Part shown: one piece after another, positions 24,753-33,070 of the stretch
How the letters are laid out: every line of letters starts with the position of its first letter
Position numbering within the stretch: the first letter of the stretch is position 1
Source of the DNA: Holophagae bacterium
Lineage (GTDB): Bacteria > Acidobacteriota > Thermoanaerobaculia > Thermoanaerobaculales > Thermoanaerobaculaceae
Length of the DNA stretch: 37,301 nucleotides
Direction: 5' to 3'
NCBI GenBank assembly: GCA_012516935.1
Contig: JAAYVZ010000208.1
Location: forward strand, 1-37,301
Notes under the pieces: model-generated
What the model saw: the letters and a program-made list of their open reading frames with translations, nothing else
Told to the model about the DNA's origin: nothing
Databases searched by the model: none
Made by a program: the position numbers and the translations under genes

Positions 24753-26735
24753 ATGGGCTTGCTGCCGCCTCTTGACAGCCGGGAGGTTTTTGCCCACCGT
24801 CGGGCGGTGAGCGCTGACGGCCACGATCCGCCCCCACCCAGCCTGGGCGAGATCCGCGCCAGCGTGGCGGTGCCGAAGACACCGTCGTTCTGGCGTCGAC
24901 TGTTCGCCTTCATTGGGCCGGCGTACCTCGTCAGCGTGGGCTACATGGATCCCGGCAACTGGGCCACCGACATCGCGGCCGGTGCCAAGCTCGGCTACGC
25001 CCTGCTCTGGGTGCTGCTGATGTCGAACCTCATGGCGGTGCTCCTGCAGAGCCTTTCGGCCCGGCTCGGCATCGTGACCGGGATGGACTTGGCGCAAGCC
25101 TGCAGGGCGATGTTCGACCGCCGGGTCTCGTGGGTGCTCTGGATCCTGGCTGAGGTCGCCATTGCCGCCTGCGATCTCGCCGAGATCCTCGGCTCGGCGA
25201 TCGGGCTTCAGCTCCTGTTTGGCCTGCCGCTGCTGATCGGCGTGGTGGTCACCGCTCTCGATACGTTTCTGCTGCTTTTCCTGCACAGCAAGGGTGTGCG
25301 GATGATGGAGGCGTTCATCGTCGTCCTTATCACCACGATCGGCGTCAGCATGGCGGTCGAGGTGGTGCTGGCCAAGCCACTCTGGGGCGAGATCGCCGGC
25401 GGGTTCGTGCCGTCGCTGCCCGGCGAGGGGGCGCTGTTTTTGGCCATCGCCATCCTGGGTGCCACGGTGATGCCCCACAACCTCTACCTGCACTCAGCGC
25501 TGGTGCAGTCGCGTCGGATCAGCCACACGCCCTCCGGGATCCGCTCCGGGGTTCGGTTCAACACCATCGACTCGGTGGTCGCGCTCAACGGCGCCTTTTT
25601 CGTCAACGCCGCCTTGCTCGTGCTGGCCGCCGCTACCTTCCACACCGCGGGGCTGTACGAGGTGGCGGATATCGGCCAGGCGCACCGCCTGCTCGAGCCG
25701 ATTCTCGGCAGCACCGTGGCACCGATCGCTTTCGCGGTGGCGCTCATCGCCGCCGGGCAGTCCTCCACGATCACCGGCACGTTGGCCGGGCAGATCGTCA
25801 TGGAGGGCTTCGTCCAGCTTCGTCTCCGCCCGGTCGTGCGGCGTCTGGCGACCCGTGCCTTGGCGCTCGTGCCGGCCGTGGCCACGATCGCCTTTGCCGG
25901 CGAGTCATCGACCGGCTTCTTGCTCGTGCTCTCGCAAGTCGTGCTGTCACTCCAGCTCTCGTTCGCGGTGGTCCCGCTCGTGCACCTCGTCTCGGACCGG
26001 CGCTGGATGGGGCAGTACGCCATCAAGCCCCGGACGCAGGTCGTGGCCTGGGTGGTAGCGGGTGTGATCGTGGTGCTCAACCTCAAGCTGACGGCAGACT
26101 CGCTCGCCAGCTTCCTCGACGGAGCCGGTGCCTGGGCCTGGCTGCTCTGGATCAGCGCGGTACCCGTCGCGGCGGGGCTCGTGCTCGTGCTCGGCTACGT
26201 GGCCGTCGTGCCGGTGCTGGAGCGGCTGCGGGGCCGGCCCACCCCGATGTACCTGAACGTGCACGGCCCCTCCGCCATGCCGCCGCTCGCGCCGCCGAAG
26301 CCGCCGCGCCGGGTCGCCGTGGCCGTGGACTTCTCGGCCGCTGACGGTGCCGTGCTGTCCCACGCCGTGAGCCTCCTGCACGGGGTGGGACGGGGGGCGC
26401 GGGTGCGCCTGCTCCACGTCGTGGAGTCGGGCGGTGCTCGGCTGATGGGCCCCGACGTGCGGGACGGTGAGGCCAGGGCGGACCAGGCACGGCTCGAGAT
26501 GTACGTGGATGAGCTCGCCGAGCACGGGGTGGAGGCCGACTTCGACCTGGGATTCGGTGAGCCCGTGGGTGAGCTGGCACGCCTCGTCGAGGAGCACGGT
26601 TCGGACCTGGTCGTGCTCGGCAGCCATGGGCACGGTGGGCTCACCGACTTCGTGCTCGGCACCACGGTCGAGCGCCTGCGCCACCGCGTGCGCGTACCGG
26701 TGCTCGTGGTCCCGATTGGCGGTGCCGCAGGGTAG
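24753..26735 (+). CDS. Nramp metal transporter fused to a universal-stress (UspA) domain
   Basis: The 660-residue protein joins a proton-coupled divalent metal importer to a cytoplasmic regulatory domain. Residues about 45-470 are Nramp: GYMDPGNWATD holds the metal-site Asp and Asn in helix 1, and MPHNLYLHSALVQSR is the conserved helix-6 metal-site and loop region. About 11 membrane spans follow. Residues about 515-655 are a Usp fold starting RVAVAVDFS and ending in the ATP-binding pattern VVLGSHGHGGLTDFVLGTTVERL. An ATP-sensing gate on Mn/Fe uptake is a reasonable inference. The ATG at 24753 and the GTG at 24807 are both possible starts and neither has a ribosome site; I prefer 24753. It diverges from the acyl-CoA ligase gene with a 95-base gap. 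Confidence 0.9.
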   Translation: MGLLPPLDSREVFAHRRAVSADGHDPPPPSLGEIRASVAVPKTPSFWRRLFAFIGPAYLVSVGYMDPGNWATDIAAGAKLGYALLWVLLMSNLMAVLLQSLSARLGIVTGMDLAQACRAMFDRRVSWVLWILAEVAIAACDLAEILGSAIGLQLLFGLPLLIGVVVTALDTFLLLFLHSKGVRMMEAFIVVLITTIGVSMAVEVVLAKPLWGEIAGGFVPSLPGEGALFLAIAILGATVMPHNLYLHSALVQSRRISHTPSGIRSGVRFNTIDSVVALNGAFFVNAALLVLAAATFHTAGLYEVADIGQAHRLLEPILGSTVAPIAFAVALIAAGQSSTITGTLAGQIVMEGFVQLRLRPVVRRLATRALALVPAVATIAFAGESSTGFLLVLSQVVLSLQLSFAVVPLVHLVSDRRWMGQYAIKPRTQVVAWVVAGVIVVLNLKLTADSLASFLDGAGAWAWLLWISAVPVAAGLVLVLGYVAVVPVLERLRGRPTPMYLNVHGPSAMPPLAPPKPPRRVAVAVDFSAADGAVLSHAVSLLHGVGRGARVRLLHVVESGGARLMGPDVRDGEARADQARLEMYVDELAEHGVEADFDLGFGEPVGELARLVEEHGSDLVVLGSHGHGGLTDFVLGTTVERLRHRVRVPVLVVPIGGAAG

Positions 26736-26851
26736 GGGCCGTCGGGCTGCCACGACACCTGGGCCGCGCTGGCGGTGGAAGAGGTGGATCTGGTGCCCGG
26801 CGAGTGGGCCGAGCTCGACACCTACCCGATCGCGGTCCAGCTCACATTCGC

Positions 26852-29500
26852 CTACGCGTTCGGGTCGCCCTTCTCCTTCTTGGGAGCGGCCTTCAAGTCC
26901 TCCCACCAGCCGGGCTCGCCCTTGAGGTAGCGCTCGAACCAGGCCACGATCGCCCGCGACCAGACGATGCGCTTGGCGTGCTCGAGGATCATGTGGTCCT
27001 GGCCCTCGACCTGCAGGTACTCGACCGGCGCGCCCAGGAGCTTGAGGGCGGTGAAGAAGCTGTCGCTCTCCCCGACCGGCACGTTGGTATCGGCCTGGCC
27101 GTGGGTGAGCAGGAGCGGCGTCTTCACCTTGTCGGCGGCGAACAGCGGGCTTTGCCCGACGTAGAGGTCCGGGCGGTTCCAGGGGAACGAGTCGGCCGCG
27201 GAGCGGGCGTTGTAGGTGTACCCCCAGTAGCCCTCACCCCAGTACGAGGAGATCGACGAGATCCCGGCGTGCGACACCGCGGCGGCGAAGAGGTCGGTCC
27301 TGGTGACCAGCGACATCGTCGTGAACCCCCCGTACGAGGCGCCGATGCAGCCGACCCGCTTGCCGTCCACGTACGGATGCGCCGCCAGGAACTGCTTGGT
27401 GGCGTCGATGATCTCGTCCACCACGAGCGAGCCCCACTCGTTGACGTGGCGCGCAGAGTGTGCCTGCCCGTAGCCGATCGCTCCCGAGGGCTGCGGCACG
27501 TACACCACGTAACCCAAAGCCGCCCACCACTCCTTGGGGTAGCGCCCGCCGAACGCCTGGTTGATCGGTGTGGTGCCAGCGTAGTAGTTGACGATCGCCG
27601 GATACTTCTTGGCCGGGTCGAAGTCGGGGGGCAGGTAGACGCGGCCGTCGATCTCGATCCCGCTCGCGACGGTGCAGCGCCAGGGCTCGACGCGCCCCGG
27701 ACGAATCGCCGGCCACCAACCGCTTGCGGGGTCGAAAAGGACCTTCGAGCTGCCCGAGCTCAGGTCCAGGACCTCGACCCGCTCGGGTCGCCACGGCGAG
27801 CTGCCGGCAACGACCAGGGTCGGCGCGGCTTTGGCCAATGAGGAGTTGGTGATCACCGCTGAGCCCGTGTCCAGACGCTCGTACCGCTTGGTCGCGAGAT
27901 CGAGGCGGAGCACGCCCACCTCGTCCTTGACGGCCGCCAGCACGATGACGGCTCCGGCCGCCTGGCTCCATTCGGCTCCCAGGATGGACGGATCGAGCTC
28001 GCGCGACAGCGGCTCGACGCCATCGGCTTGCGGATCCCAGAGGTAGAGCTGGCCATCCCCGTCGTTGGGGGTTACGCCAGCCGGTAAGACGGTGCCGGCC
28101 GCACCGAATTCCGAAGGACCGGCAACCACGAGCAGCCGTCCGGGCGGACCGTACGAGGCGCCGGCGAGCCAGCGGAAGTCCCTGAGCTTGTTGGCGGCCA
28201 GCGTGGCGAGATCCATCTCCCACAGCTCGGTGCGATAGTACGGGCGCGCCGTGAGGTCCTCGATTTGCCGGGTGAAGAGCAGGCGCGAGCCGTCGGCCGC
28301 GATGTCCTCCACCCGGCTCGATAGCTCGCCGGCGGTGAGACGGACGCGGGCGCCGTCTCGGCCGCGTGCCAGCCACAGGTAGGTCTTGTCACGGAACCCC
28401 TTCTGACGGTCGACGATGCTCTCGACGAGCTTGATCCCGCGCCGGTCCGGATCGGCTCTGGCCGTGGTCCAGTAGACCACCGCCTCGGCGCCGGCTGCCC
28501 AGCGGTAGCCCCCGAGGTCCTCGATTCGTTCGAGCAGCGGAGTCGTGCCGCCCGACTCGAGGTCGGCGATCCACAACGTTGACAACGCCCGCTCGCTGCC
28601 GTTCTTACCCTTCCTGTCAGCGGTGGTGAAACCGAGCAACCGCGGTGCCGCCCAGGCGGCGCTGCTGGTCTCGGCGCCGCGCCGGCTCCAGCGCACGGCG
28701 CCGTCAGCCGTCGAGCGCACCTCGATCCAGCTCTCCGAGTCGTCGGTTCCCGGCACGATCCGGCGCAGCGTGACCGCTACCAGCGCTCCGTCCGGCGAGA
28801 CTGCGAGAGAGGAGACGTCGGTGCGATCGAGGATGTCGAGGATGTCGAGGGTGCGCTCGGGCGAGGTCGCGAGCTCAAGGTCGGGACGGCTCGGGGCCGA
28901 CAGACGGACCCCGGCGGTCCAGGTCCCGGTCCGATCCGGCTCGGTGATTGCCTGGACCACGAGCAGGTGGCTGCCAGGCAGGAGCTTGACCGTTCCCTTG
29001 CCATCACCGCCGGCCGACGTGCCGCCACCGGCCGCCACCTGGGTGCCGTCGACGAGCAGTCGCTGCGCGCTCGAGCCGAAAAGCTCGAGCTCGAGCGTCT
29101 GCCAGCGTGGGACCTCCACCGAGGCCGCCAACCAGGCGGCACGGGGCGTGCTGGCAGCACCATTGGCGACCGTGACCAACCCGTCCTTCCCGGCCACGAC
29201 CTCCTTCCACTCGAGGGTGGTGGCGCCGAGCCAGGGGATCCGTGTTCCCGCCCGCGGAGCTGCCTCCAGCGGCGGCAGGAGCGCTGCTTTGAGCAGCTCC
29301 GACGGGCCGTACCCACCCCGCTTATCGGCGCCGAACGCCGGCAGCGGCAGCGGGGCCGGACCGAGCATCAGCCATCTCGAGACGGCGACGGATGCCGTGG
29401 GCTTCTCCTTGGCTGCGGGCGAGGACGCGGCTCCCGCGGCCAGCGCCAGCGAGGCGAGTTGGAACGATGCTGCAAACGCGATCAGTGGGCGGAATCGCAT
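26852..29500 (-). CDS. Secreted S9 family (prolyl-oligopeptidase-type) peptidase
   Basis: The 882-residue serine peptidase has a Sec signal peptide (residues 1-24 or so). About residues 60-225 form an extra beta-rich domain (PRWQTLELELFGSSAQRLLVDG, then LLPGSHLLVVQ) that resembles carbohydrate-binding or PA14-like sandwiches. A beta-propeller follows to about 600, then an alpha/beta-hydrolase domain. The catalytic triad is Ser722 in GASYGG, Asp804 in HGQADTNVP and His836 in EGQDHMILEH. S9 enzymes cut short peptides, often after Pro or as acylaminoacyl or dipeptidyl peptidases; specificity here is unknown. The ATG at 29500 has GGAGGGG 3 bases ahead. It diverges from the SH3-domain gene and converges on the Nramp-Usp gene. 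Confidence 0.93.
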   Translation of the reverse strand: MRFRPLIAFAASFQLASLALAAGAASSPAAKEKPTASVAVSRWLMLGPAPLPLPAFGADKRGGYGPSELLKAALLPPLEAAPRAGTRIPWLGATTLEWKEVVAGKDGLVTVANGAASTPRAAWLAASVEVPRWQTLELELFGSSAQRLLVDGTQVAAGGGTSAGGDGKGTVKLLPGSHLLVVQAITEPDRTGTWTAGVRLSAPSRPDLELATSPERTLDILDILDRTDVSSLAVSPDGALVAVTLRRIVPGTDDSESWIEVRSTADGAVRWSRRGAETSSAAWAAPRLLGFTTADRKGKNGSERALSTLWIADLESGGTTPLLERIEDLGGYRWAAGAEAVVYWTTARADPDRRGIKLVESIVDRQKGFRDKTYLWLARGRDGARVRLTAGELSSRVEDIAADGSRLLFTRQIEDLTARPYYRTELWEMDLATLAANKLRDFRWLAGASYGPPGRLLVVAGPSEFGAAGTVLPAGVTPNDGDGQLYLWDPQADGVEPLSRELDPSILGAEWSQAAGAVIVLAAVKDEVGVLRLDLATKRYERLDTGSAVITNSSLAKAAPTLVVAGSSPWRPERVEVLDLSSGSSKVLFDPASGWWPAIRPGRVEPWRCTVASGIEIDGRVYLPPDFDPAKKYPAIVNYYAGTTPINQAFGGRYPKEWWAALGYVVYVPQPSGAIGYGQAHSARHVNEWGSLVVDEIIDATKQFLAAHPYVDGKRVGCIGASYGGFTTMSLVTRTDLFAAAVSHAGISSISSYWGEGYWGYTYNARSAADSFPWNRPDLYVGQSPLFAADKVKTPLLLTHGQADTNVPVGESDSFFTALKLLGAPVEYLQVEGQDHMILEHAKRIVWSRAIVAWFERYLKGEPGWWEDLKAAPKKEKGDPNA

Positions 29501-29663
29501 GGGCCCCTCCGGTCCGCACAGCGTACCAGGAACCGGCGTGGGTGGGATGTGCCTGCGGGTGGGCGCGGAAGGCTGGTGGGTTCCCCGCGGGGAGGGTGTC
29601 GGTTGCGGGCGGCGGGCCGCTCGGGTCCCCCGCCGCGATGATCCGTCGTGACGTGACCCGCGC

Positions 29664-29669
29664 TAGAGT
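29664..29669 (+). promoter_or_regulatory. Candidate -10 box of the SH3/TonB-C gene
   Basis: TAGAGT lies 21 bases before the ATG at 29691, with a GGAGGAGG ribosome site between. The spacing fits a short-leader mRNA. Confidence 0.35.
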
Positions 29670-29690
29670 GGTCGGAGGAGGTGGCGGTCG

Positions 29691-30302
29691 ATGGCGAGGT
29701 GGGCAACGTGGTCGTGGATTCTCGGCGCGGTCGCCGGAGAAGTGGTGCTCATGCAGGCGTGTGCAACGGCGCCGCTGCCGCTTCCGGAGCCTGGGCCGCC
29801 GCCGGCGCCGGTGGAGGTGGTCGAGGCACCGGAACCGGCGGCGCCACCACCGGTCTACGTCCGTGTGACCGGTTCGAGCCTCAACGTTCGGGAGGGAGCC
29901 GGGACGTCGTTCAAGGTGGTGGGCACGACGAAGAAGGGCGAGCGGCTGCTGGTGCTGGGCGAGGACGGGAAGTGGCTCAGGGTCCAGCTCACACCGGAGC
30001 AGGAGGGCTGGGTACACGGGATGTATGTCAAGCCCGAGAAGACGTGTCCGCCGGACAAGAACACCGCTGAGATCCTCAACCAGCCGGACGTCGTGCTGCG
30101 GCCGGCCGGGGCCCGGGTCGTGCTCGAGGCGACCGTGAGCGCACTGGGTTTCGTGACGGCCGTAACGTTGGTCGAGAACACTACCGGTGACGACGCGCTG
30201 CGGAGAGAGGCCGAGTCCGAGCTGCGCGCGCTCCGCTTCTCTCCGCCGGTGCGCAACTGCAAGCCCCAGCCGTTCGTTTATTCCTACACGCGGAGTTTCT
30301 GA
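29691..30302 (+). CDS. Exported SH3-domain protein with a TonB-C-like C-terminal domain
   Basis: The 203-residue protein has an N-terminal membrane or signal segment ending VVLMQAC, which could be a weak lipobox (Cys24), then a Pro/Ala-rich linker. Residues about 55-115 are a bacterial SH3 domain (SSLNVREGAGTSFKVVGTTKKGE, then GWVHGMYV). Residues about 125-203 look like a TonB C-terminal domain: VVLEATVSALGFVTAVTLVENT, then a helix, then LRFSPPVRNCKPQPF, whose end resembles the TonB-C pattern of a strand-helix-strand with a Pro-rich W/F-x-P motif. SH3b domains bind peptidoglycan peptides, so a role linking the wall to an energised outer-membrane partner is conceivable. No ExbB/ExbD gene is near. 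GGAGGAGG is well placed. Confidence 0.75.
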   Translation: MARWATWSWILGAVAGEVVLMQACATAPLPLPEPGPPPAPVEVVEAPEPAAPPPVYVRVTGSSLNVREGAGTSFKVVGTTKKGERLLVLGEDGKWLRVQLTPEQEGWVHGMYVKPEKTCPPDKNTAEILNQPDVVLRPAGARVVLEATVSALGFVTAVTLVENTTGDDALRREAESELRALRFSPPVRNCKPQPFVYSYTRSF

Positions 30303-30325
30303 GCCACCGCCAAGCGAGCGCGTGC

Positions 30326-30331
30326 TAGACT
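30326..30331 (+). promoter_or_regulatory. Candidate -10 box of the PiT phosphate transporter gene
   Basis: TAGACT lies 71 bases before the ATG at 30402 in the 99-base gap after the SH3 gene. No pho-box is recognisable. Confidence 0.3.
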
Positions 30332-30401
30332 CTCAACCGTTCTGGGACGGCTTCTCGTGCGAGGGTGCGCCGCGCTCCGGCCCAGAAACCAACGGTGAGC
30401 C

Positions 30402-31415
30402 ATGATCGACTGGATGTTCGTGCTGCTCGTCTTCATCGTGTTCGCGGCGCTGGTCTTCGACTTCCTCAACGGCTTCCACGATGCGGCCAACTCGATCGCT
30501 ACCATCGTCTCGACCCGTGTGCTCTCGCCCGGCCTAGCCGTGATCTGGGCGGCGTTTTTCAACTTCGTGGCCGCCTTCGTGTTCCCGCTCAGGGTCGCAA
30601 CCACCATCGGCAAGGGGCTGATCGCGCCCGAGGTGGTGACGGAGTACGTAATCCTGGCCGGGCTGCTGGGCGCCATCTTCTGGAACCTCTTGACGTGGCT
30701 CCTGGGCTTGCCGACCAGCTCATCGCACGCCCTCATCGGCGGCTTCGCCGGAGCGGCGATCGCCGCCGTCGGGATCGACGCCATCCTCTTCAGCGGCTGG
30801 ACCAAGACGGTGGCGTCCATGTTCCTCTCGCCGGTCATGGGGCTGGTCCTCGGCCTCGCGATGATGATCGCCGTGTCGTGGATACTCCACGACAAGGCAC
30901 CGTCGCGGGTCGACGGGTGGTTCAGGCGGATCCAGCTCGTGTCCGCCAGCCTCTACAGCCTCGGGCACGGGGGCAACGATGCCCAGAAGACGATAGGGAT
31001 CATTGCCATCCTGGTCTTCACCTACCAGCGCAACGCCGGCCAGAACCCCCAGGACATCCACATCGCGCCGTGGATGATACTCACCTGCTACGGCGCCCTC
31101 GCCGTGGGCACGCTCTTCGGCGGATGGCGGATCGTCCGCACGATGGGCACGAAGATCACCAAGATCAGGCCGGTTGGCGGCGTTTGTGCCGAGACGGCGG
31201 CGGCACTGACGCTTTTTGCCAACTCGCACCTCGGGATCCCGGTGTCGACGACGCACACGATCACCGGCGCGATCATGGGTGTGGGGGCCACGCAGCGCCT
31301 GTCAGCGGTGCGGTGGGGCGTCGCGAAGCAGATCGTGTGGGCGTGGTTCCTCACCATCCCGTGCTCGGCGTTGGTGGCAGCCCTGGCGTACGGAGTCATC
31401 TCCCTCTTCCTCTGA
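30402..31415 (+). CDS. pit: PiT family low-affinity inorganic phosphate transporter
   Basis: The 337-residue transporter carries metal-phosphate with protons or sodium across the inner membrane. Both family signatures are present: GFHDAANSIATIV near the N-terminus (about residue 24) and the second repeat GGNDAQKTIGII near residue 195. LPTSSSHALIGG and VSTTHTITGAIMG are the conserved re-entrant loops. About ten spans are predicted. The length is shorter than E. coli PitA (about 500), matching the compact PiT group that pairs with DUF47 proteins. Its partner DUF47/PhoU-like gene follows 66 bases later. The ATG has only a weak GGTGAG site. Regulation is not evident from sequence. Confidence 0.94.
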   Translation: MIDWMFVLLVFIVFAALVFDFLNGFHDAANSIATIVSTRVLSPGLAVIWAAFFNFVAAFVFPLRVATTIGKGLIAPEVVTEYVILAGLLGAIFWNLLTWLLGLPTSSSHALIGGFAGAAIAAVGIDAILFSGWTKTVASMFLSPVMGLVLGLAMMIAVSWILHDKAPSRVDGWFRRIQLVSASLYSLGHGGNDAQKTIGIIAILVFTYQRNAGQNPQDIHIAPWMILTCYGALAVGTLFGGWRIVRTMGTKITKIRPVGGVCAETAAALTLFANSHLGIPVSTTHTITGAIMGVGATQRLSAVRWGVAKQIVWAWFLTIPCSALVAALAYGVISLFL

Positions 31416-31441
31416 GCCGCTCCACCCGAGGCGAGACGGTC

Positions 31442-31469
31442 TATACTGCACCCCGCGCCCCCCGGCGCG
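31442..31469 (+). promoter_or_regulatory. TATACT box and hairpin before the PhoU-like gene
   Basis: TATACT (31442-31447) is followed by a perfect CGCGCC-CCCC-GGCGCG hairpin (31454-31469), then GGAGG and the GTG at 31482. The gene may thus have its own promoter, or the hairpin may set its ratio to the transporter. Confidence 0.4.
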
Positions 31470-31481
31470 TCGGAGGTCCCC

Positions 31482-32105
31482 GTGCGCTGGTTCCTGCCCA
31501 AGAGCAACGATTTCCTCTCGATGTTCCGCCACGCCTCCGACAACATCGTCGACGGTGCCGCGCTGTTCCACGAGATCACGCTCGACCCCTCGAACCTCAA
31601 GGAGAAGGTAGAGCGGCTCAAGGAGATGGAGCATGTCGGCGACCGTATCACCCACGAAGCCATGGATCTTCTGAACCAGCACTTCATCACGCCGTTCGAC
31701 CGTGAGGACATCCACGCGCTCATCTCCCGGCTCGACGACGTGATCGACGTGACCGACGCCGCCGCCCAGCGGCTCGTGCTGTTCCGTATCACCGCGATTC
31801 CGCCCCACCTCCGGCGCCTGGCGGAGATCCTGCTCTCCTCGACCCGCGAGATGCAGCGTGCCCTGGTTGCCCTGCACAACCGCAAAACGCACGCCGAGGC
31901 GCTCAAGGCATGCGTCGAGATCAACCGCCTCGAAAACGATGCCGATGTGGTGCACCGCGAGGCGCTCGGGGAGCTGTTCGCCAACTCGACCGACGCCATC
32001 ACGATCATCAAGCTGAAGGAGCTTTACTCCCTCCTCGAATCGGCCACCGACCGCTGCGAGGACGTGGCGAACGTCGTCCAGAGCATCATCATCAAGGCCT
32101 CCTGA
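31482..32105 (+). CDS. DUF47 / PhoU-like partner of the phosphate transporter
   Basis: The 207-residue all-helical protein begins VRWFLPKSNDFLSMFRHASDNIVDGA, the standard opening of the DUF47 (TIGR00153) family. It keeps the acidic PhoU-type metal-site patterns (EHVGDRITHEAMD, EINRLENDADVVH and SATDRCEDVANVV). Such proteins accompany PiT transporters and are believed to regulate phosphate flow; most are encoded before the transporter, whereas here it follows. The GTG start at 31482 has GGAGG 5 bases upstream and fits the family N-terminus. The stop lies before a convergent gene and a repeat-bearing gap. Confidence 0.9.
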   Translation: MRWFLPKSNDFLSMFRHASDNIVDGAALFHEITLDPSNLKEKVERLKEMEHVGDRITHEAMDLLNQHFITPFDREDIHALISRLDDVIDVTDAAAQRLVLFRITAIPPHLRRLAEILLSSTREMQRALVALHNRKTHAEALKACVEINRLENDADVVHREALGELFANSTDAITIIKLKELYSLLESATDRCEDVANVVQSIIIKAS

Positions 32106-32150
32106 TCGGCCGCCGACCCCGACGCTCGAACGCCGACCGCCACCCGCCCG

Positions 32151-32166
32151 CCCGGTCGAGAGTCGA
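32151..32166. repeat. Dispersed repeat, copy C (direct arm)
   Basis: CCCGGTCGAGAGTCGA is identical to 22718-22733. It sits 45 bases after the PhoU-like stop between converging genes. Confidence 0.6.
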
Positions 32167-32242
32167 AGGCCGCCCACTCGCCGGGAGTGGGAGAGGACCC
32201 GCGACGGACCCCTCCCCTCGGACCAGCCCGCGGAGGATCCGT

Positions 32243-32257
32243 CTTCCGACTCTCGGC
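32243..32257. repeat. Dispersed repeat, copy C (inverted arm)
   Basis: CTTCCGACTCTCGGC is the exact complement of 22736-22750. Together with 32151-32166 it brackets the gap between converging genes, and the two arms could form a long imperfect stem. Confidence 0.6.
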
Positions 32258-32278
32258 CGTCGACGGCTGGGCAGCAGC

Positions 32279-32851
32279 CTAGCTCGACAGGTAGGCGTAG
32301 ACGTTGACCGCGGCGGTCTTGTCCGAGGTGTTGAAAAGCAGCACCCGGTAGCGCGGGAACGCCACGGTGGCGCGGGCCTGGCTCGAGGCGAAGTACGGCG
32401 CGGTGCCGCTGCCGGTCGAGGCCTTGACCTCGATCGCGAACAGGAGCTGGCCGTGCTCCTCGAGCGCTCGCTGCGTCAGCTCGTCGTCGGGGACGAGGAA
32501 CGCCCCCACCTCCCCGGCTTTCACCATCTGGTCCTTGATCTGCCCGGCGACCCCGACGACCATGCTCACGAACCCATCGGTCGAGATCGTCCCGGCGTTG
32601 ACGAGGCGGGTCGTGTCGCCCTTGCCCACCGGGGGTACCAGCACGTCGCGCAGCGCCACCATGCTGCCCTGACGGATCGGGCCGGCCACCGAGACCTCGC
32701 CCTGCACCGTGTACGTCCTCGGCTGGTTGACGATGACCACCCGCTGCACCTTGCCCGGCGCAATCGGAAAGGTCTCCTCCTCCATCTCCTGGGCGAGCGT
32801 CGAGGCGGCGAGGGTGGCGAGGACGAGCGCGACGACGAAGGGCTTGACCAT
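32279..32851 (-). CDS. Secreted protein of unknown function
   Basis: The 190-residue product has a clear signal peptide (MVKPFVVALVLATLAASTLAQ), so it is exported. The mature part is beta-rich and acidic at the start (EMEEETFPIAPGK), with segments such as VQGEVSVAGPIRQGS and FPRYRVLLFNTSDKTAAVNVYAY that suggest a small beta-sandwich. No family is recognised. The ATG at 32851 follows GGAGG with a 5-base spacer. It is separated by 219 bases from the next minus-strand gene, and that gap shows nothing beyond short GC-rich inverted repeats. Confidence 0.75.
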   Translation of the reverse strand: MVKPFVVALVLATLAASTLAQEMEEETFPIAPGKVQRVVIVNQPRTYTVQGEVSVAGPIRQGSMVALRDVLVPPVGKGDTTRLVNAGTISTDGFVSMVVGVAGQIKDQMVKAGEVGAFLVPDDELTQRALEEHGQLLFAIEVKASTGSGTAPYFASSQARATVAFPRYRVLLFNTSDKTAAVNVYAYLSS

Positions 32852-33070
32852 GAAAGCCTCCGAGCTACCTCGGTCTACGGCAGCACAGAGCCGGCCGTTG
32901 GGGTGTGCAACGAGCTGCCCGACGGCCGTCTCGGCCCAGCTCTTATCTCCCGGCGCTTGGCGCCACGTCAGGGTGCTCGCTGGCGGCTGTTGCTCGATGT
33001 CGCCACCGCTGTCCTCGGGCTCGCGCCGCCTCGTCTTGCGATACCCGGCTTTCCTCGGAGCGCCTCCCTT

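Noticed and set aside
26804-27841. 345-codon plus-strand open frame within the S9 peptidase gene
   Set aside because: Antisense to the catalytic domain of the peptidase; composition is Arg/Asp/His-rich without motif.
30284-30895. Minus-strand 203-codon frame over the phosphate transporter
   Set aside because: Antisense shadow; Ala/Thr/Ser/Met-rich with no signal or domain.
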